Source of the DNA: Lachnospiraceae bacterium JC7
GTDB taxonomy: Bacteria > Bacillota > Clostridia > Lachnospirales > Lachnospiraceae
NCBI GenBank assembly: GCA_000513555.1
Contig: ALYD01000035.1
Span: forward strand, 1-34,031
Length of the DNA stretch: 34,031 nucleotides
Reading direction: 5' to 3'
Shown in pieces: positions 7,808 to 15,747 of the stretch (position 1 is the first letter of the stretch; every line of letters starts with the position of its first letter). The notes under the pieces are model-generated. The model searched no databases. It was given only the letters and a program-made list of their open reading frames with translations, and was not told the origin of the DNA. A program made the translations under genes and the position numbers.

Positions 7808-8911
7808 TTAATTCAATGCCTGATAGTAGTACCATGTCTGTTTCTTTGTTGTGGCAGTCTCACTGACTCCGTCAGAGTTCCAAAGTCCAAAGGCATAGCC
7901 CTGGGCCACCTCACTTGGCGCATCCACCAGACGGCTTAACAGAAATGCTTCCACATATGGATTTTCCTTCACCTTATCCCACGCCTGCATAAGAGCCAGC
8001 GCCTGGGCATCCTCACCTCTTACAGAACTGAAGCCCTGCTCTGAAAGTATAAGATGGCGTACAGTTCCTTCAGGACTTAGCATTTCCGCCTGCTGCATAT
8101 AATCTGTCAGCACATGAAGGTTCTTTAAATTAACTATTTTGGATTCGGGATCATCGGTTGCCAAAGGTGACGCATTCATAAAATCCGGATTAGACAGATC
8201 CTGAGGGTAAGGATGCCATGCTATACCATAGTCTGTATCAGAGAGATATACATTAAGAAGAGAAAGCATCTCCCTTGAAGAATAGTACATATCGCCTCCG
8301 GACTGTGTCCAGTTGTAGTCAAAGGGAATGAATACCCTTGCATCCGGATTGTACGCCTTTATTGCATCATAGAATATTCTGAATCCATCGGCATAGGCCT
8401 TTGTATAAACAGACATATCTGATACCCCCAGATAGTTCCACTCCCTCTGATTATTTATCTCATTTCCGATTACCCAGTTTGAAACAGTATCCTTATATCT
8501 GTAGGCAAGAGCCTCCGCCACCTGTCTGGTTCTCTCTTTTCCGCCCTCTGTCAGAGTATTGAACTGATACAGATTCGAAGCAGGTGATGCAACAGGGCAT
8601 ATTTCATCTCCTGCCTGAAAGTCATTCATGACTCCCATGGTCACTGTAAGATCGGCAGCATTGTAAGCATTGATAAGTGCGTCAAATCCCTTCATTTGCT
8701 GTTCATTCTTAACGAAGCTCGAATTGAACTGAAAGATGACCTGCTTGCATCCCAGCTCCACCATGTCATTCACCAGATTAATATGTGATGAATGTATACC
8801 CTTTATACTTTCAGGCGTATTGTAAAATGCCAAAACATTAACTCCCATTGACATGGTGAGAACACCTGTTAAAGCCGCTGTAATGATCTGTTTAATTCTC
8901 TTTAATTTCAT
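7808..8911 (-). CDS. Secreted glycoside-hydrolase-like (beta/alpha)8 protein, DUF5722-like
   Basis: The 367-aa product begins with a signal peptide (MKLKRIKQIITAALTGVLTMSMGVNVLA, cleavage near 28). The mature part looks like a clan-A TIM barrel. It has WVIGNEINN (Asn150-Glu151, the likely acid/base NE pair), AWHPYPQ (232-237, an HP motif at a strand end) and HLILSEQGFSS (Glu291, likely nucleophile). That layout resembles DUF5722 and GH39/GH5-type glycosidases; the substrate cannot be told. The start was moved to 8911 because GAGAGGGGAC precedes that ATG. It is a lone gene with no transporter beside it. No cell-wall anchor or carbohydrate-binding module is visible, so the enzyme is probably released. 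Confidence 0.72.
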   Translation of the reverse strand: MKLKRIKQIITAALTGVLTMSMGVNVLAFYNTPESIKGIHSSHINLVNDMVELGCKQVIFQFNSSFVKNEQQMKGFDALINAYNAADLTVTMGVMNDFQAGDEICPVASPASNLYQFNTLTEGGKERTRQVAEALAYRYKDTVSNWVIGNEINNQREWNYLGVSDMSVYTKAYADGFRIFYDAIKAYNPDARVFIPFDYNWTQSGGDMYYSSREMLSLLNVYLSDTDYGIAWHPYPQDLSNPDFMNASPLATDDPESKIVNLKNLHVLTDYMQQAEMLSPEGTVRHLILSEQGFSSVRGEDAQALALMQAWDKVKENPYVEAFLLSRLVDAPSEVAQGYAFGLWNSDGVSETATTKKQTWYYYQALN

Positions 8912-9176
8912 TTGTCCCCTCTCGTACATATATAAATAATTTTACCTTTCAGAATATCATGAACCCGTCTGTTCAAATGACAGGTTCTTTAAGTATACAG
9001 CATTTCAGCTGATTACTTTTTCAGTATATCTCAGAAGGCAGGATGTTTTATTACTATATCTGATTCAAAAAATTTACGTTTTTTCAAAAATCGACAGCTA
9101 TGATTCATCCATAAATTTCGATGTCTGCATAATTTTATCCGAGTTATCACTCTATGGTTCATTTTCCCGAAATTCC

Positions 9177-9205
9177 TTGCTTTTATCAGGCGCCTCGGAT
9201 ATAAT
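9177..9205 (+). promoter_or_regulatory. ABC-F gene promoter
   Basis: TTGCTT (9177-9182), a 17-bp spacer and a perfect TATAAT (9200-9205). The start site should be near 9212, immediately before the leader ORF. Confidence 0.8.
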
Positions 9206-9216
9206 TCTAAAGGTTA

Positions 9217-9273
9217 ATGACATTTAAGAGCGGCTTCCCAGCCACTCTTTTTTTACATATTATTTTAATATAA
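9217..9273 (+). CDS. Putative 18-residue leader peptide of the ABC-F gene
   Basis: ATG at 9217 is preceded by AAAGG with 3-nt spacing and reads MTFKSGFPATLFLHIILI, ending at TAA 9271-9273. It begins just after the predicted start site and spans the terminator hairpin at 9226-9249. Its stop codon overlaps the AAAGGAG of the ABC-F gene. This is the layout of ribosome-mediated attenuation seen before several ABC-F resistance genes. Translation is unproven and the spacing of its binding site is short. Confidence 0.45.
   Translation: MTFKSGFPATLFLHIILI
9226..9254 (+). terminator. Attenuator terminator in the ABC-F leader
   Basis: AAGAG-c-GGCT (9226-9235) pairs with AGCC-a-CTCTT (9240-9249) around a 4-nt loop, followed by a run of seven T. 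It lies between promoter and coding start, so it can stop transcription before the ABC-F gene. Confidence 0.8.
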
Positions 9274-9284
9274 AGGAGAAGCGA

Positions 9285-10922
9285 ATGATTGCAGCAAACA
9301 ATATAACCTTTCGTGTAGGCAAGAAGGCACTCTTTGAAGATGTTAACATCAAGTTTACCGAAGGAAACTGCTATGGCATCATCGGTGCCAACGGTGCAGG
9401 TAAGTCAACCTTCCTTAAGATTCTGAGCGGCGCTCTTGAGCCGACAAGCGGTGAGATCACCAAGACTCCGGGACAGCGTCTCAGCGTACTGGAGCAGGAT
9501 CAGTTCAAATATGATGACTGCACAGTTATCGATACTGTTATCCGCGGAAATCAGCGTCTTTATGACATCATGAAGGAAAAGGATGCCATTTATGCAAAGC
9601 CTGACTTTTCAGACGAAGATGGAATGAGAGCTGCTGAACTCGAGGCAGAGTTTGCTCAGATGGACGGCTGGAACGCAGAGGCTGACGCAGAGACCATGCT
9701 TAACGGTCTCGGTATTTCCACAGACCTTCATTATAAGCTTATGAATGAGCTTAAGGGCTCTGAGAAGGTAAAGGTACTCCTTGCCAAGGCACTTTTCGGA
9801 AATCCTGATATCCTTCTTCTGGACGAGCCTACCAACCACCTGGATCTCAACTCCATCGAGTGGCTTGAGGAGTTCCTCATCAACTTCGAGAATACTGTCA
9901 TCGTCGTATCCCATGACCGTTACTTCCTTAATAAGGTATGTACCAACATCGCGGATATCGACTACGGTAAGATCACTGTATTTGCAGGAAACTACGACTT
10001 CTGGTTCGAGTCTTCCCAGCTTATCGTTCGTCAGCAGAAGGAAGCCAACCGTAAGAAGGAAGAAAAGATCAAGGAACTGCAGGAGTTCATTCAGAGATTC
10101 TCTGCCAATGCTTCAAAATCCAAGCAGGCAACATCCCGTAAGCGTGCTCTTGAAAAAATTGAGCTGGATACTATCAAGCCATCTTCAAGACAATATCCTT
10201 ACATCGTATTTAAGCCTAACAGAGAGATCGGTAACGATGTTCTCGAGGTAAAGAACCTTTCAAAGACAATCAACGGCATAAAGGTCCTTGATAATATATC
10301 CTTCATTGTAAACCGTACCGATAAGATCGCTCTTGTTGGTCCTAACGAGCTTGCAAAGACAACTCTCATGCAGATCCTTTCCGGTGAGATGGAGCCTGAC
10401 AGCGGTGATTACAAGTGGGGTGTAACAACCAGCCAGTCATACTTCCCTAAGGATAATACTCCTGAATTCAGATCTGAGGATACCATCGTTGAGTGGCTCA
10501 CCCAGTACAGCCCTGACAAGGATACCCAGTTCGTCCGCGGCTATCTCGGCAGAATGCTCTTCAAGGGCGATGACGGACTCAAGAAGGTAAATGTCCTCTC
10601 CGGTGGTGAGCGTGTAAGATGTATGCTCAGTAAGATGATGATCTCAGGTTCCAATGTAATCATCCTTGACGAGCCTACTGATCACCTGGACATGGAGTCT
10701 ATTTCCGCACTTAATGACGGACTTAAGAACTTCCCCGGTGTCATCATCTTCTCATCCCGTGACCATCAGGTAGTTGAGACCACAGCAAACCGTATTTTCG
10801 AGATAATCGACGGCCACCTTATCGATAAGATGACCACTTATGATGAATATCTTGCATCCGACGAAGAGATCAAGAAGAGATTCACCTTCACTCTTTCAGA
10901 GGATGACGCAAGCGATAACTGA
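9285..10922 (+). CDS. ABC-F ATPase, YbiT-like
   Basis: The 545-aa protein has two nucleotide-binding domains and no membrane segment, so it acts on ribosomes rather than in transport. Domain 1 has Walker A GANGAGKS (34-41), a degenerate signature ELKGSEK (155-161), DILLLDEPTNHLD (175-187) and the switch His in VVSHDR (about 210). A charged linker follows (245-300). Domain 2 has a degenerate Walker A, GPNELAKT (352-359), an intact LSGGE (438-442) and LDEPTDHLD (461-469), and SSRDH (490-494) where SHD would be usual. Length and the TTSQSYFPKDN segment fit the YbiT subgroup. AAGGAG precedes the ATG by 6 nt. The leader ORF and attenuator suggest induction by translation stress. Resistance is possible but not shown. 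Confidence 0.9.
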   Translation: MIAANNITFRVGKKALFEDVNIKFTEGNCYGIIGANGAGKSTFLKILSGALEPTSGEITKTPGQRLSVLEQDQFKYDDCTVIDTVIRGNQRLYDIMKEKDAIYAKPDFSDEDGMRAAELEAEFAQMDGWNAEADAETMLNGLGISTDLHYKLMNELKGSEKVKVLLAKALFGNPDILLLDEPTNHLDLNSIEWLEEFLINFENTVIVVSHDRYFLNKVCTNIADIDYGKITVFAGNYDFWFESSQLIVRQQKEANRKKEEKIKELQEFIQRFSANASKSKQATSRKRALEKIELDTIKPSSRQYPYIVFKPNREIGNDVLEVKNLSKTINGIKVLDNISFIVNRTDKIALVGPNELAKTTLMQILSGEMEPDSGDYKWGVTTSQSYFPKDNTPEFRSEDTIVEWLTQYSPDKDTQFVRGYLGRMLFKGDDGLKKVNVLSGGERVRCMLSKMMISGSNVIILDEPTDHLDMESISALNDGLKNFPGVIIFSSRDHQVVETTANRIFEIIDGHLIDKMTTYDEYLASDEEIKKRFTFTLSEDDASDN

Positions 10923-10941
10923 TACTTTTAAAGGTATAAAA

Positions 10942-11005
10942 AATCTCCGTTCCGGAGAGAACCGGCGTCAGTCCGAAACTGATCCGATCCTCCCTGAACG
11001 GAGAT
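10942..11005. terminator. Large branched bidirectional terminator
   Basis: An 11-bp outer stem, AATCTCCGTTC (10942-10952) with GAACGGAGATT (10995-11005), encloses 42 nt. These contain a second hairpin TCAGT-ccgaa-ACTGA (about 10968-10982) and a GGAG/CTCC pairing. T-runs follow on both strands. It separates the convergent ABC-F and SGNH genes. The size is unusual for a simple terminator. Confidence 0.8.
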
Positions 11006-11126
11006 TATTTTTTGTGATTTTTCCCCCTGTATGATTCTAAACACGCATCAGCAGCGTTGATTCATCAGTACTCCATATCTCAGGACGATACTTTAAAGGG
11101 GTATACGGTTTTATCTCTCTTATCTT

Positions 11127-12065
11127 TCAGATCCCCAGCTTTTCAAGGGCATATCTCTTCATTTCATTCACCCAGTAGATATAATACTGGTAGTTGTAAT
11201 GTATCTGCTTATCGATACTCCACTCCTCAGGAAGATTTCCCGCACCGTCACTCATTATATCCTGGACATCTATAAAGCCCCAGCCGTTAGCTGCACACTT
11301 AAGTTTCATGGCTTCGTTAAGAGTGCGGACTTTTTCATTGTTATACTCTGAATTCTGGAAGTTCTTCGTCATGTATGTCGTACTGATAACCGTGATATCT
11401 GTCTCAGGATTAGCAGCCTGTATCTCCTGAAGAAGTTTCTCGTAATTATCTGCAGCTGCGACATCATTAAGATCCTTATAGCCGAAGAAGCTGTATACAT
11501 GCTTAGCGCCTATCATATTGACAGCCTCAGGCAGACGATATCTCTTTCCCTGTATCATAGGATGAATATTTGAACCGTTGTTAGGAAGCAATGCCTTCTT
11601 TATACTGTAGCCCGCCACTGCAAGGGATGTAAAATTATCGCTCACCGCATCCCCGATTCCCGTTGTCAGATTATAACGCTGAAAATTCTCAGCTACGGAA
11701 TCACCTATGATAACTGAATCTTTGAAAAATTCCCCTAATGTACTGAGGTGCTCTGCGTCAAGCTGGGACACATCCAGATTCCTGTAGTAATCTGCTTTGT
11801 TTTCCTCCGGTGAAGCTTCAGCATCTCCTGCCACAGGCCCTGTGGTATTTCCCGGCAATGTTTCAGCCGCTACTCCGGATTCTGCTTCTGTACTTTCATT
11901 TATGCCAGTACTCTCCATATTTCCAACTCCAGGTCCCGGCTGTACCGCAGATTCTGTTACGGCAGTAACTCCCGGTGCACTAACCTCCGCAAAAACGGTC
12001 ATACTCATATTTGCCGCTATCACCACTGCAATGCCGGCTGAATACAATTTAGATCTTTTACTCAT
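11127..12065 (-). CDS. Secreted SGNH-hydrolase-like protein (paralogue 1)
   Basis: The 312-aa product has a signal peptide (cleavage after about residue 26, VFA), a Gly/Pro/Thr/Glu-rich linker to about 95, and an SGNH/GDSL-type domain. Block I is SVIIGDSVAEN with Ser123. Block III is replaced by FFGYKDL (193-199), with Lys-Asp where GxND is usual. The block V region is SIDKQIHYNY, with Asp four rather than three positions before the His. The expected activity is deacylation of a surface polymer, but the altered blocks make that uncertain. The start at 12065 was chosen for its AGGGGAG site; the in-frame TTG at 12080 has none. It is divergent from a clear paralogue. Confidence 0.78.
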   Translation of the reverse strand: MSKRSKLYSAGIAVVIAANMSMTVFAEVSAPGVTAVTESAVQPGPGVGNMESTGINESTEAESGVAAETLPGNTTGPVAGDAEASPEENKADYYRNLDVSQLDAEHLSTLGEFFKDSVIIGDSVAENFQRYNLTTGIGDAVSDNFTSLAVAGYSIKKALLPNNGSNIHPMIQGKRYRLPEAVNMIGAKHVYSFFGYKDLNDVAAADNYEKLLQEIQAANPETDITVISTTYMTKNFQNSEYNNEKVRTLNEAMKLKCAANGWGFIDVQDIMSDGAGNLPEEWSIDKQIHYNYQYYIYWVNEMKRYALEKLGI

Positions 12066-12102
12066 GTTGCTCCCCTTCAAATAGTCATTTTTATATCGGC
12101 AT

Positions 12103-12175
12103 TATAACATTAATTACTGTTATATTTATAGCGTAGTATTTACAATTAATATTATAAATTATAACATTTGTTATA
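12103..12175. promoter_or_regulatory. Repeated palindrome TATAACA/TGTTATA between the divergent SGNH genes
   Basis: Site 1 is TATAACA (12103-12109) and TGTTATA (12118-12124), 8 bp apart. Site 2 is TATAACA (12160-12166) and TGTTATA (12169-12175), 2 bp apart. The same 7-bp half-site occurs four times in a 173-bp divergent promoter region, which suggests operators for a shared regulator. AT-richness raises the chance of coincidence. Confidence 0.4.
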
Positions 12176-12238
12176 TTAGACGATATACATGCTGTAGTTT
12201 TTGTTAAAAATGCTTTATTTCCAGCGAAAGGAGTATTT

Positions 12239-13093
12239 ATGAAAAAGTCCGTCAGAAATTGTCTTACTTCACTATTGCTTGTTAGCTGCATTACGACCTT
12301 TACCTGTTTTTCAGCATTTGCAGATGCAAATGCTTCAGGCATCTCACCTTCCGCCGCAGCAGGCGATATATCAATATCAGCTTCATTAGCTGCCGCCAAC
12401 CCGACGGCATCATATTTATATACAGAAACGCCTACCCTGGAGCAGAACCAGCTGTTATATCAGTATTTTAAAAATTCTGTGATCATCGGGGATTCCATTG
12501 GAGCCGGCTGGGGAATTCAGTGTATTAAAAATTCCTCCGATCCCGTGATGGGCAATTTTCAGAGTCTCGCCTTTCCCGGTTTCTGTGTCCATTCCGCCTT
12601 TGACGCATCCATAGAAGATGCCGGTACTCCTATGTATAAGGGTGCCAAGCGTCCTGTCTGGGAATCGCTCCAGCTTATGGCAGCGGATCATCCCGGCGAA
12701 ACGACCCATATATATCTCCATTTTGGATATAAAGACCAAAAATGGAGTGATACACCTGAGCTCTATGTAAAGCTCATTCAGACTCTTCAACAGTATGTTC
12801 CGGATTCAGACGTTACCATACTTGGAGCCAGTTACATGTACCCCGGAAAAAACGGTGCGCCATATACCAGCGCCAATATCAAAGCCCTCAACCTGAAAAT
12901 GCAGAACTATGCCATGGCTAACGGATGGGGCTATGTGAATTTAGGCGATCTGCTGGCCGATAAAAACGGAGACCTGGAGCCTTCCTATTGCAGTGATAAA
13001 TTTATGCACCTTACTCCTGACGCCTATGGCATCTGGAAAAAGGCTCTTATGGGATATGCCTTCAGCAGGATGTCGGCCGCAGGAATCTGTTAA
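12239..13093 (+). CDS. Secreted SGNH-hydrolase-like protein (paralogue 2)
   Basis: The 284-aa protein has a signal peptide (MKKSVRNCLTSLLLVSCITT..., cleavage near 28 after AFA), a short Ala/Ser-rich linker, and the same domain as the gene at 11127. It has SVIIGDSIGAGW with Ser86, HFGYKDQKW (161-169), NGWGYVNLGDLL and SDKFMHLTPDAYGIW. Both paralogues share the FGYKD block and the Asp-x3-His spacing, so these are subfamily traits rather than errors. This copy has the shorter linker. AAAGGAG lies 5 nt before the ATG. Likely a surface or secreted esterase-like protein; substrate unknown. Confidence 0.8.
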   Translation: MKKSVRNCLTSLLLVSCITTFTCFSAFADANASGISPSAAAGDISISASLAAANPTASYLYTETPTLEQNQLLYQYFKNSVIIGDSIGAGWGIQCIKNSSDPVMGNFQSLAFPGFCVHSAFDASIEDAGTPMYKGAKRPVWESLQLMAADHPGETTHIYLHFGYKDQKWSDTPELYVKLIQTLQQYVPDSDVTILGASYMYPGKNGAPYTSANIKALNLKMQNYAMANGWGYVNLGDLLADKNGDLEPSYCSDKFMHLTPDAYGIWKKALMGYAFSRMSAAGIC

Positions 13094-13097
13094 AATA

Positions 13098-13136
13098 AAA
13101 AAACTATGCAGACGTTTTCCGCCTGCATAGTTTTTT
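13098..13136 (+). terminator. Intrinsic terminator after SGNH paralogue 2
   Basis: AAAAAACTATGCAG (13098-13111) pairs with CTGCATAGTTTTTT (13123-13136), giving a 14-bp stem ending in a T-run. The A-rich 5' arm could also terminate the convergent phosphoesterase gene. Confidence 0.9.
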
Positions 13137-13140
13137 GTTT

Positions 13141-14790
13141 TCAGTATAACACTTCGAATTTATAGTTCACAGGAACTGTAAGTTTAGGATGCTTCCTAAC
13201 ATAATCTATAAGTAGATCCTGAACATTGTCAGCTGAAGAGAACACTGTCTTTGAATCACCGATCATTTCGTATCCCCCGGTTCCCGTAGCCCTGTAATTC
13301 GATGTTACAAGTCTGTACTTCCTGCCGGGAACGAGCTCTGTACCATCCAGCATTCTCAATCGTACAACTCTGTCACCCACAGGTCTTCTTAAATCAAAAG
13401 CGTAATCAAGTCCTGCATAATAATCATAGTTATAGTGCTCAACCTTAGGCTTCATGAAAACATCGGAAATATACGGATTTCCCTCAGCATCAAGCTCCAG
13501 ATACTGTGCGCATCTTTCCAATGCCTCCTTTAGTATCTCTGCCGTCACTTCCTTGACCTGAGAAGTATTTGAAAACGGGTAAGCTGCATAAATATCTCTT
13601 ATGCTGACCTGTTTCTTAAATCCGATTTCCGTATTTCCGATACTTGTGCAGGAAAAATCGGCCTCCACGGATTCAAGCTGAACCTGATTAAAAAGAGCTG
13701 CAACCTTACTGCCATGAATCGCTATATCCAGTTTCTTCTCCGGGATGATATCTTCCTCGAATTCACCTACAGGCTCATCAAGCCATTTCGCAACACATTT
13801 CTCAAGAGGCATTATCTGATTCTTAATATCTTCTCTGGTCTCATCCCCTGTAAAACGAAGCCCGGAACTGCACTGAAGACGTCCATCCTCATACGCCCCG
13901 TTAAGGCATATATACTGCTCTGCATTTGCAGGTGGCTGAACACTCCATGTTCCCTTTATCTCTATTCCCGCTACAGGCATATGCTGATGTCCTGTAAGAA
14001 GTATGTCATAATCAAGTTCTCTTGCCAGTTCACAGGCGATATTCTCTCTTGTATCCGAGAGCCTTTCATGAGTATTAAGGTCTTCTTCATATCCGCCGTG
14101 ATAAATGCATACTGTAACATCACAGCCCTTATCCCTCATTTCCTTGTACACTTCAGCTGCCGCTTCAAGAGGATCCGATATTTTTAATTCAGTAAGATGT
14201 TCCGGCTGCTCCCATATATTGACATAGTCAGTAACTATTCCGGTGATTCCTACCCTGAGTCCGCTCTTTAATGTACATATGACATATCTTTTATATTTTA
14301 TCTCTCCTCTAAGGTCCTCCAGATTTGCAATAAGAAGAGTACTATCCATAGCTCTAGTATAATCTCTGATTACATCGTAACCGAAGTTGAAATCATGATT
14401 TCCCAGAGTATAGAAATCAAGTCCCATGGCATTGAACGCCTCGGCAACAGGATGAACCGAAAACTCTTCTTTATTCTCGAGATAATATGCGATCATTGGA
14501 GTGCCCTGAAGACTGTCTCCACCATCCATTACCAGAATATCCGATTCCTTCCTGACTTCATTTTCAGATAACTCACAGACTACTGGCCTTTCAAACGAAG
14601 AGACCACATTATCTTTCCCTATCTCCGCGCCTTCAGTATCGCCACCTTTACCTGCTTCTACTATCATTCTATGCTGAAGCTCTGCTGCAATATTGAGTAG
14701 CCCACAGGCCTTTCTTTCACCCGTAGCATAATCTATCGGCATTACCTTACCATGGGTGTCCGATGTATAGTAAATTTCAAAATTTTTCAT
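13141..14790 (-). CDS. 5'-nucleotidase / 2',3'-cyclic phosphodiesterase-like metallophosphoesterase (UshA-like, cytoplasmic)
   Basis: The 549-aa protein has an N-terminal calcineurin-like phosphoesterase domain. Metal-site motifs are SDTHG (10-14), DGGDS (89-93), LGNHDFNFG (129-137), IYHGGYE (229-235) and GHQH (267-270). The C-terminal 5_nucleotid_C domain runs from about 330 to 549; it recognises the nucleoside and includes YPFSNT and SNYRATGTGGYEM. Most UshA/CpdB proteins are exported, but here no signal peptide exists and the ATG leads directly into the first strand, so it acts in the cytoplasm. AGAGAAG precedes the ATG by 8 nt. It lies in the same direction just after phnE, hinting that it removes phosphate from what the importer brings in. 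Confidence 0.85.
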   Translation of the reverse strand: MKNFEIYYTSDTHGKVMPIDYATGERKACGLLNIAAELQHRMIVEAGKGGDTEGAEIGKDNVVSSFERPVVCELSENEVRKESDILVMDGGDSLQGTPMIAYYLENKEEFSVHPVAEAFNAMGLDFYTLGNHDFNFGYDVIRDYTRAMDSTLLIANLEDLRGEIKYKRYVICTLKSGLRVGITGIVTDYVNIWEQPEHLTELKISDPLEAAAEVYKEMRDKGCDVTVCIYHGGYEEDLNTHERLSDTRENIACELARELDYDILLTGHQHMPVAGIEIKGTWSVQPPANAEQYICLNGAYEDGRLQCSSGLRFTGDETREDIKNQIMPLEKCVAKWLDEPVGEFEEDIIPEKKLDIAIHGSKVAALFNQVQLESVEADFSCTSIGNTEIGFKKQVSIRDIYAAYPFSNTSQVKEVTAEILKEALERCAQYLELDAEGNPYISDVFMKPKVEHYNYDYYAGLDYAFDLRRPVGDRVVRLRMLDGTELVPGRKYRLVTSNYRATGTGGYEMIGDSKTVFSSADNVQDLLIDYVRKHPKLTVPVNYKFEVLY

Positions 14791-14893
14791 AATATTTACT
14801 TCTCTTTTCTATGATTTCACACGAAATCCCCGGTCAGGCCCTTATCAACCTAAAATCATCCCGGACTTCTTCCGTGAATTTCACCGCAAACGC

Positions 14894-14921
14894 AAAGGAC
14901 GGAGAATAATCTCCGTCCTTT
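14894..14921 (-). terminator. Hairpin after the phn operon
   Basis: AAAGGACGGAGA (14894-14905) pairs with TCTCCGTCCTTT (14910-14921) around the loop ATAA. It starts 4 nt after the phnE stop codon. The U-run on the minus strand is weak (CCTTTGCGTTTG), so read-through into the phosphoesterase gene is possible. Confidence 0.7.
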
Positions 14922-14925
14922 ATCT

Positions 14926-15735
14926 TTAACCTCTGGTTAACTTTACACGAATCTTAGTACTGATCCACTCAACGATGAGAACCAGAACCACAAGACCGAT
15001 AAGTATGGAACCCGCTTCATTCCAGCGATATGCATTCATGGCAAAGATAAGCGGTGCACCGATACCACCGGCTCCAACAAGACCAAGAACTGTTGCATCA
15101 CGAAGATTTATATCGAAACGATAGATTGCTGTTGATGCAAAATTAGGCATAAGCTGAGGAAGTATTCCATATAATATCTTCTGCCATGTTGAACATCCCA
15201 TGGCATCAAGAGACTCAAGTATCTTGGTATCCAGATCCTCAATGGCCTCAATATACATTTTAGAAACCATACCTATGGATGTAACAGACATGGTCATGAG
15301 ACCTGCAAAAGGTCCCGGTCCGGTCACTCTGATAAACATAAGACCATAAACAAACGCAGGCACAGTACGAATGATCATAATAAGTATACGACCGATAAAT
15401 GCGATAGGCTTTGGCGACAGATTGTTTGCTGACAGAAAAGCCAGAGGTATTGAAAAAATCGCACCGACAACTGTACCCATAAAAGCGATACAAATAGTCT
15501 CCAGAAGGAGATAAAGAACACCCTCTTTACTGAGATTGAAAAGCAGCTCAGTGTCCGGATGAACTATACCGTTAAGTATACTAAGCGCCATCTTTCCGCC
15601 GTTTTTTGTAGATCCGGAAGTCTCCATAGCGCCCAGGCTCCAAATGAGAAGACCTATCACAATAACTGCGATAACAAGATGCCATATCCAGTCCTTCGGA
15701 CGGCTCTCATATGCCTTTTTAATTCTATCATTCAT
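14926..15735 (-). CDS. phnE: Phosphonate-type ABC transporter permease (second PhnE)
   Basis: The 269-aa membrane protein has about six hydrophobic segments and the ABC-permease coupling region EAIEDLDTKILESLDAMGCSTWQKILYGILPQLMPNF, then VLGLVGAGGIG, which is characteristic of PhnE. It would pair with the other PhnE to form the channel driven by PhnC. GGAGGAG lies 5 nt before the ATG, and the gap to the preceding phnE is 12 nt. It ends the transporter operon. Confidence 0.9.
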   Translation of the reverse strand: MNDRIKKAYESRPKDWIWHLVIAVIVIGLLIWSLGAMETSGSTKNGGKMALSILNGIVHPDTELLFNLSKEGVLYLLLETICIAFMGTVVGAIFSIPLAFLSANNLSPKPIAFIGRILIMIIRTVPAFVYGLMFIRVTGPGPFAGLMTMSVTSIGMVSKMYIEAIEDLDTKILESLDAMGCSTWQKILYGILPQLMPNFASTAIYRFDINLRDATVLGLVGAGGIGAPLIFAMNAYRWNEAGSILIGLVVLVLIVEWISTKIRVKLTRG

Positions 15736-15747
15736 ATGAGCTCCTCC

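Larger units (their letters stand above)
8912..9284. other. Divergent intergenic region between glycosidase-like gene and ABC-F gene
   Basis: The right part (9177-9273) holds the ABC-F promoter, leader ORF and attenuator listed separately. The left part is AT-rich and should hold the glycosidase promoter. It has only an imperfect hairpin near 8969-8995 (GAACC...GGTTC), which would lie in the leader of the glycosidase gene. Confidence 0.5.

Noticed and set aside
12091..12399. 102-codon minus-strand frame overlapping the second SGNH gene
   Set aside because: Antisense to the signal peptide region and promoter of a gene with strong motifs and RBS.
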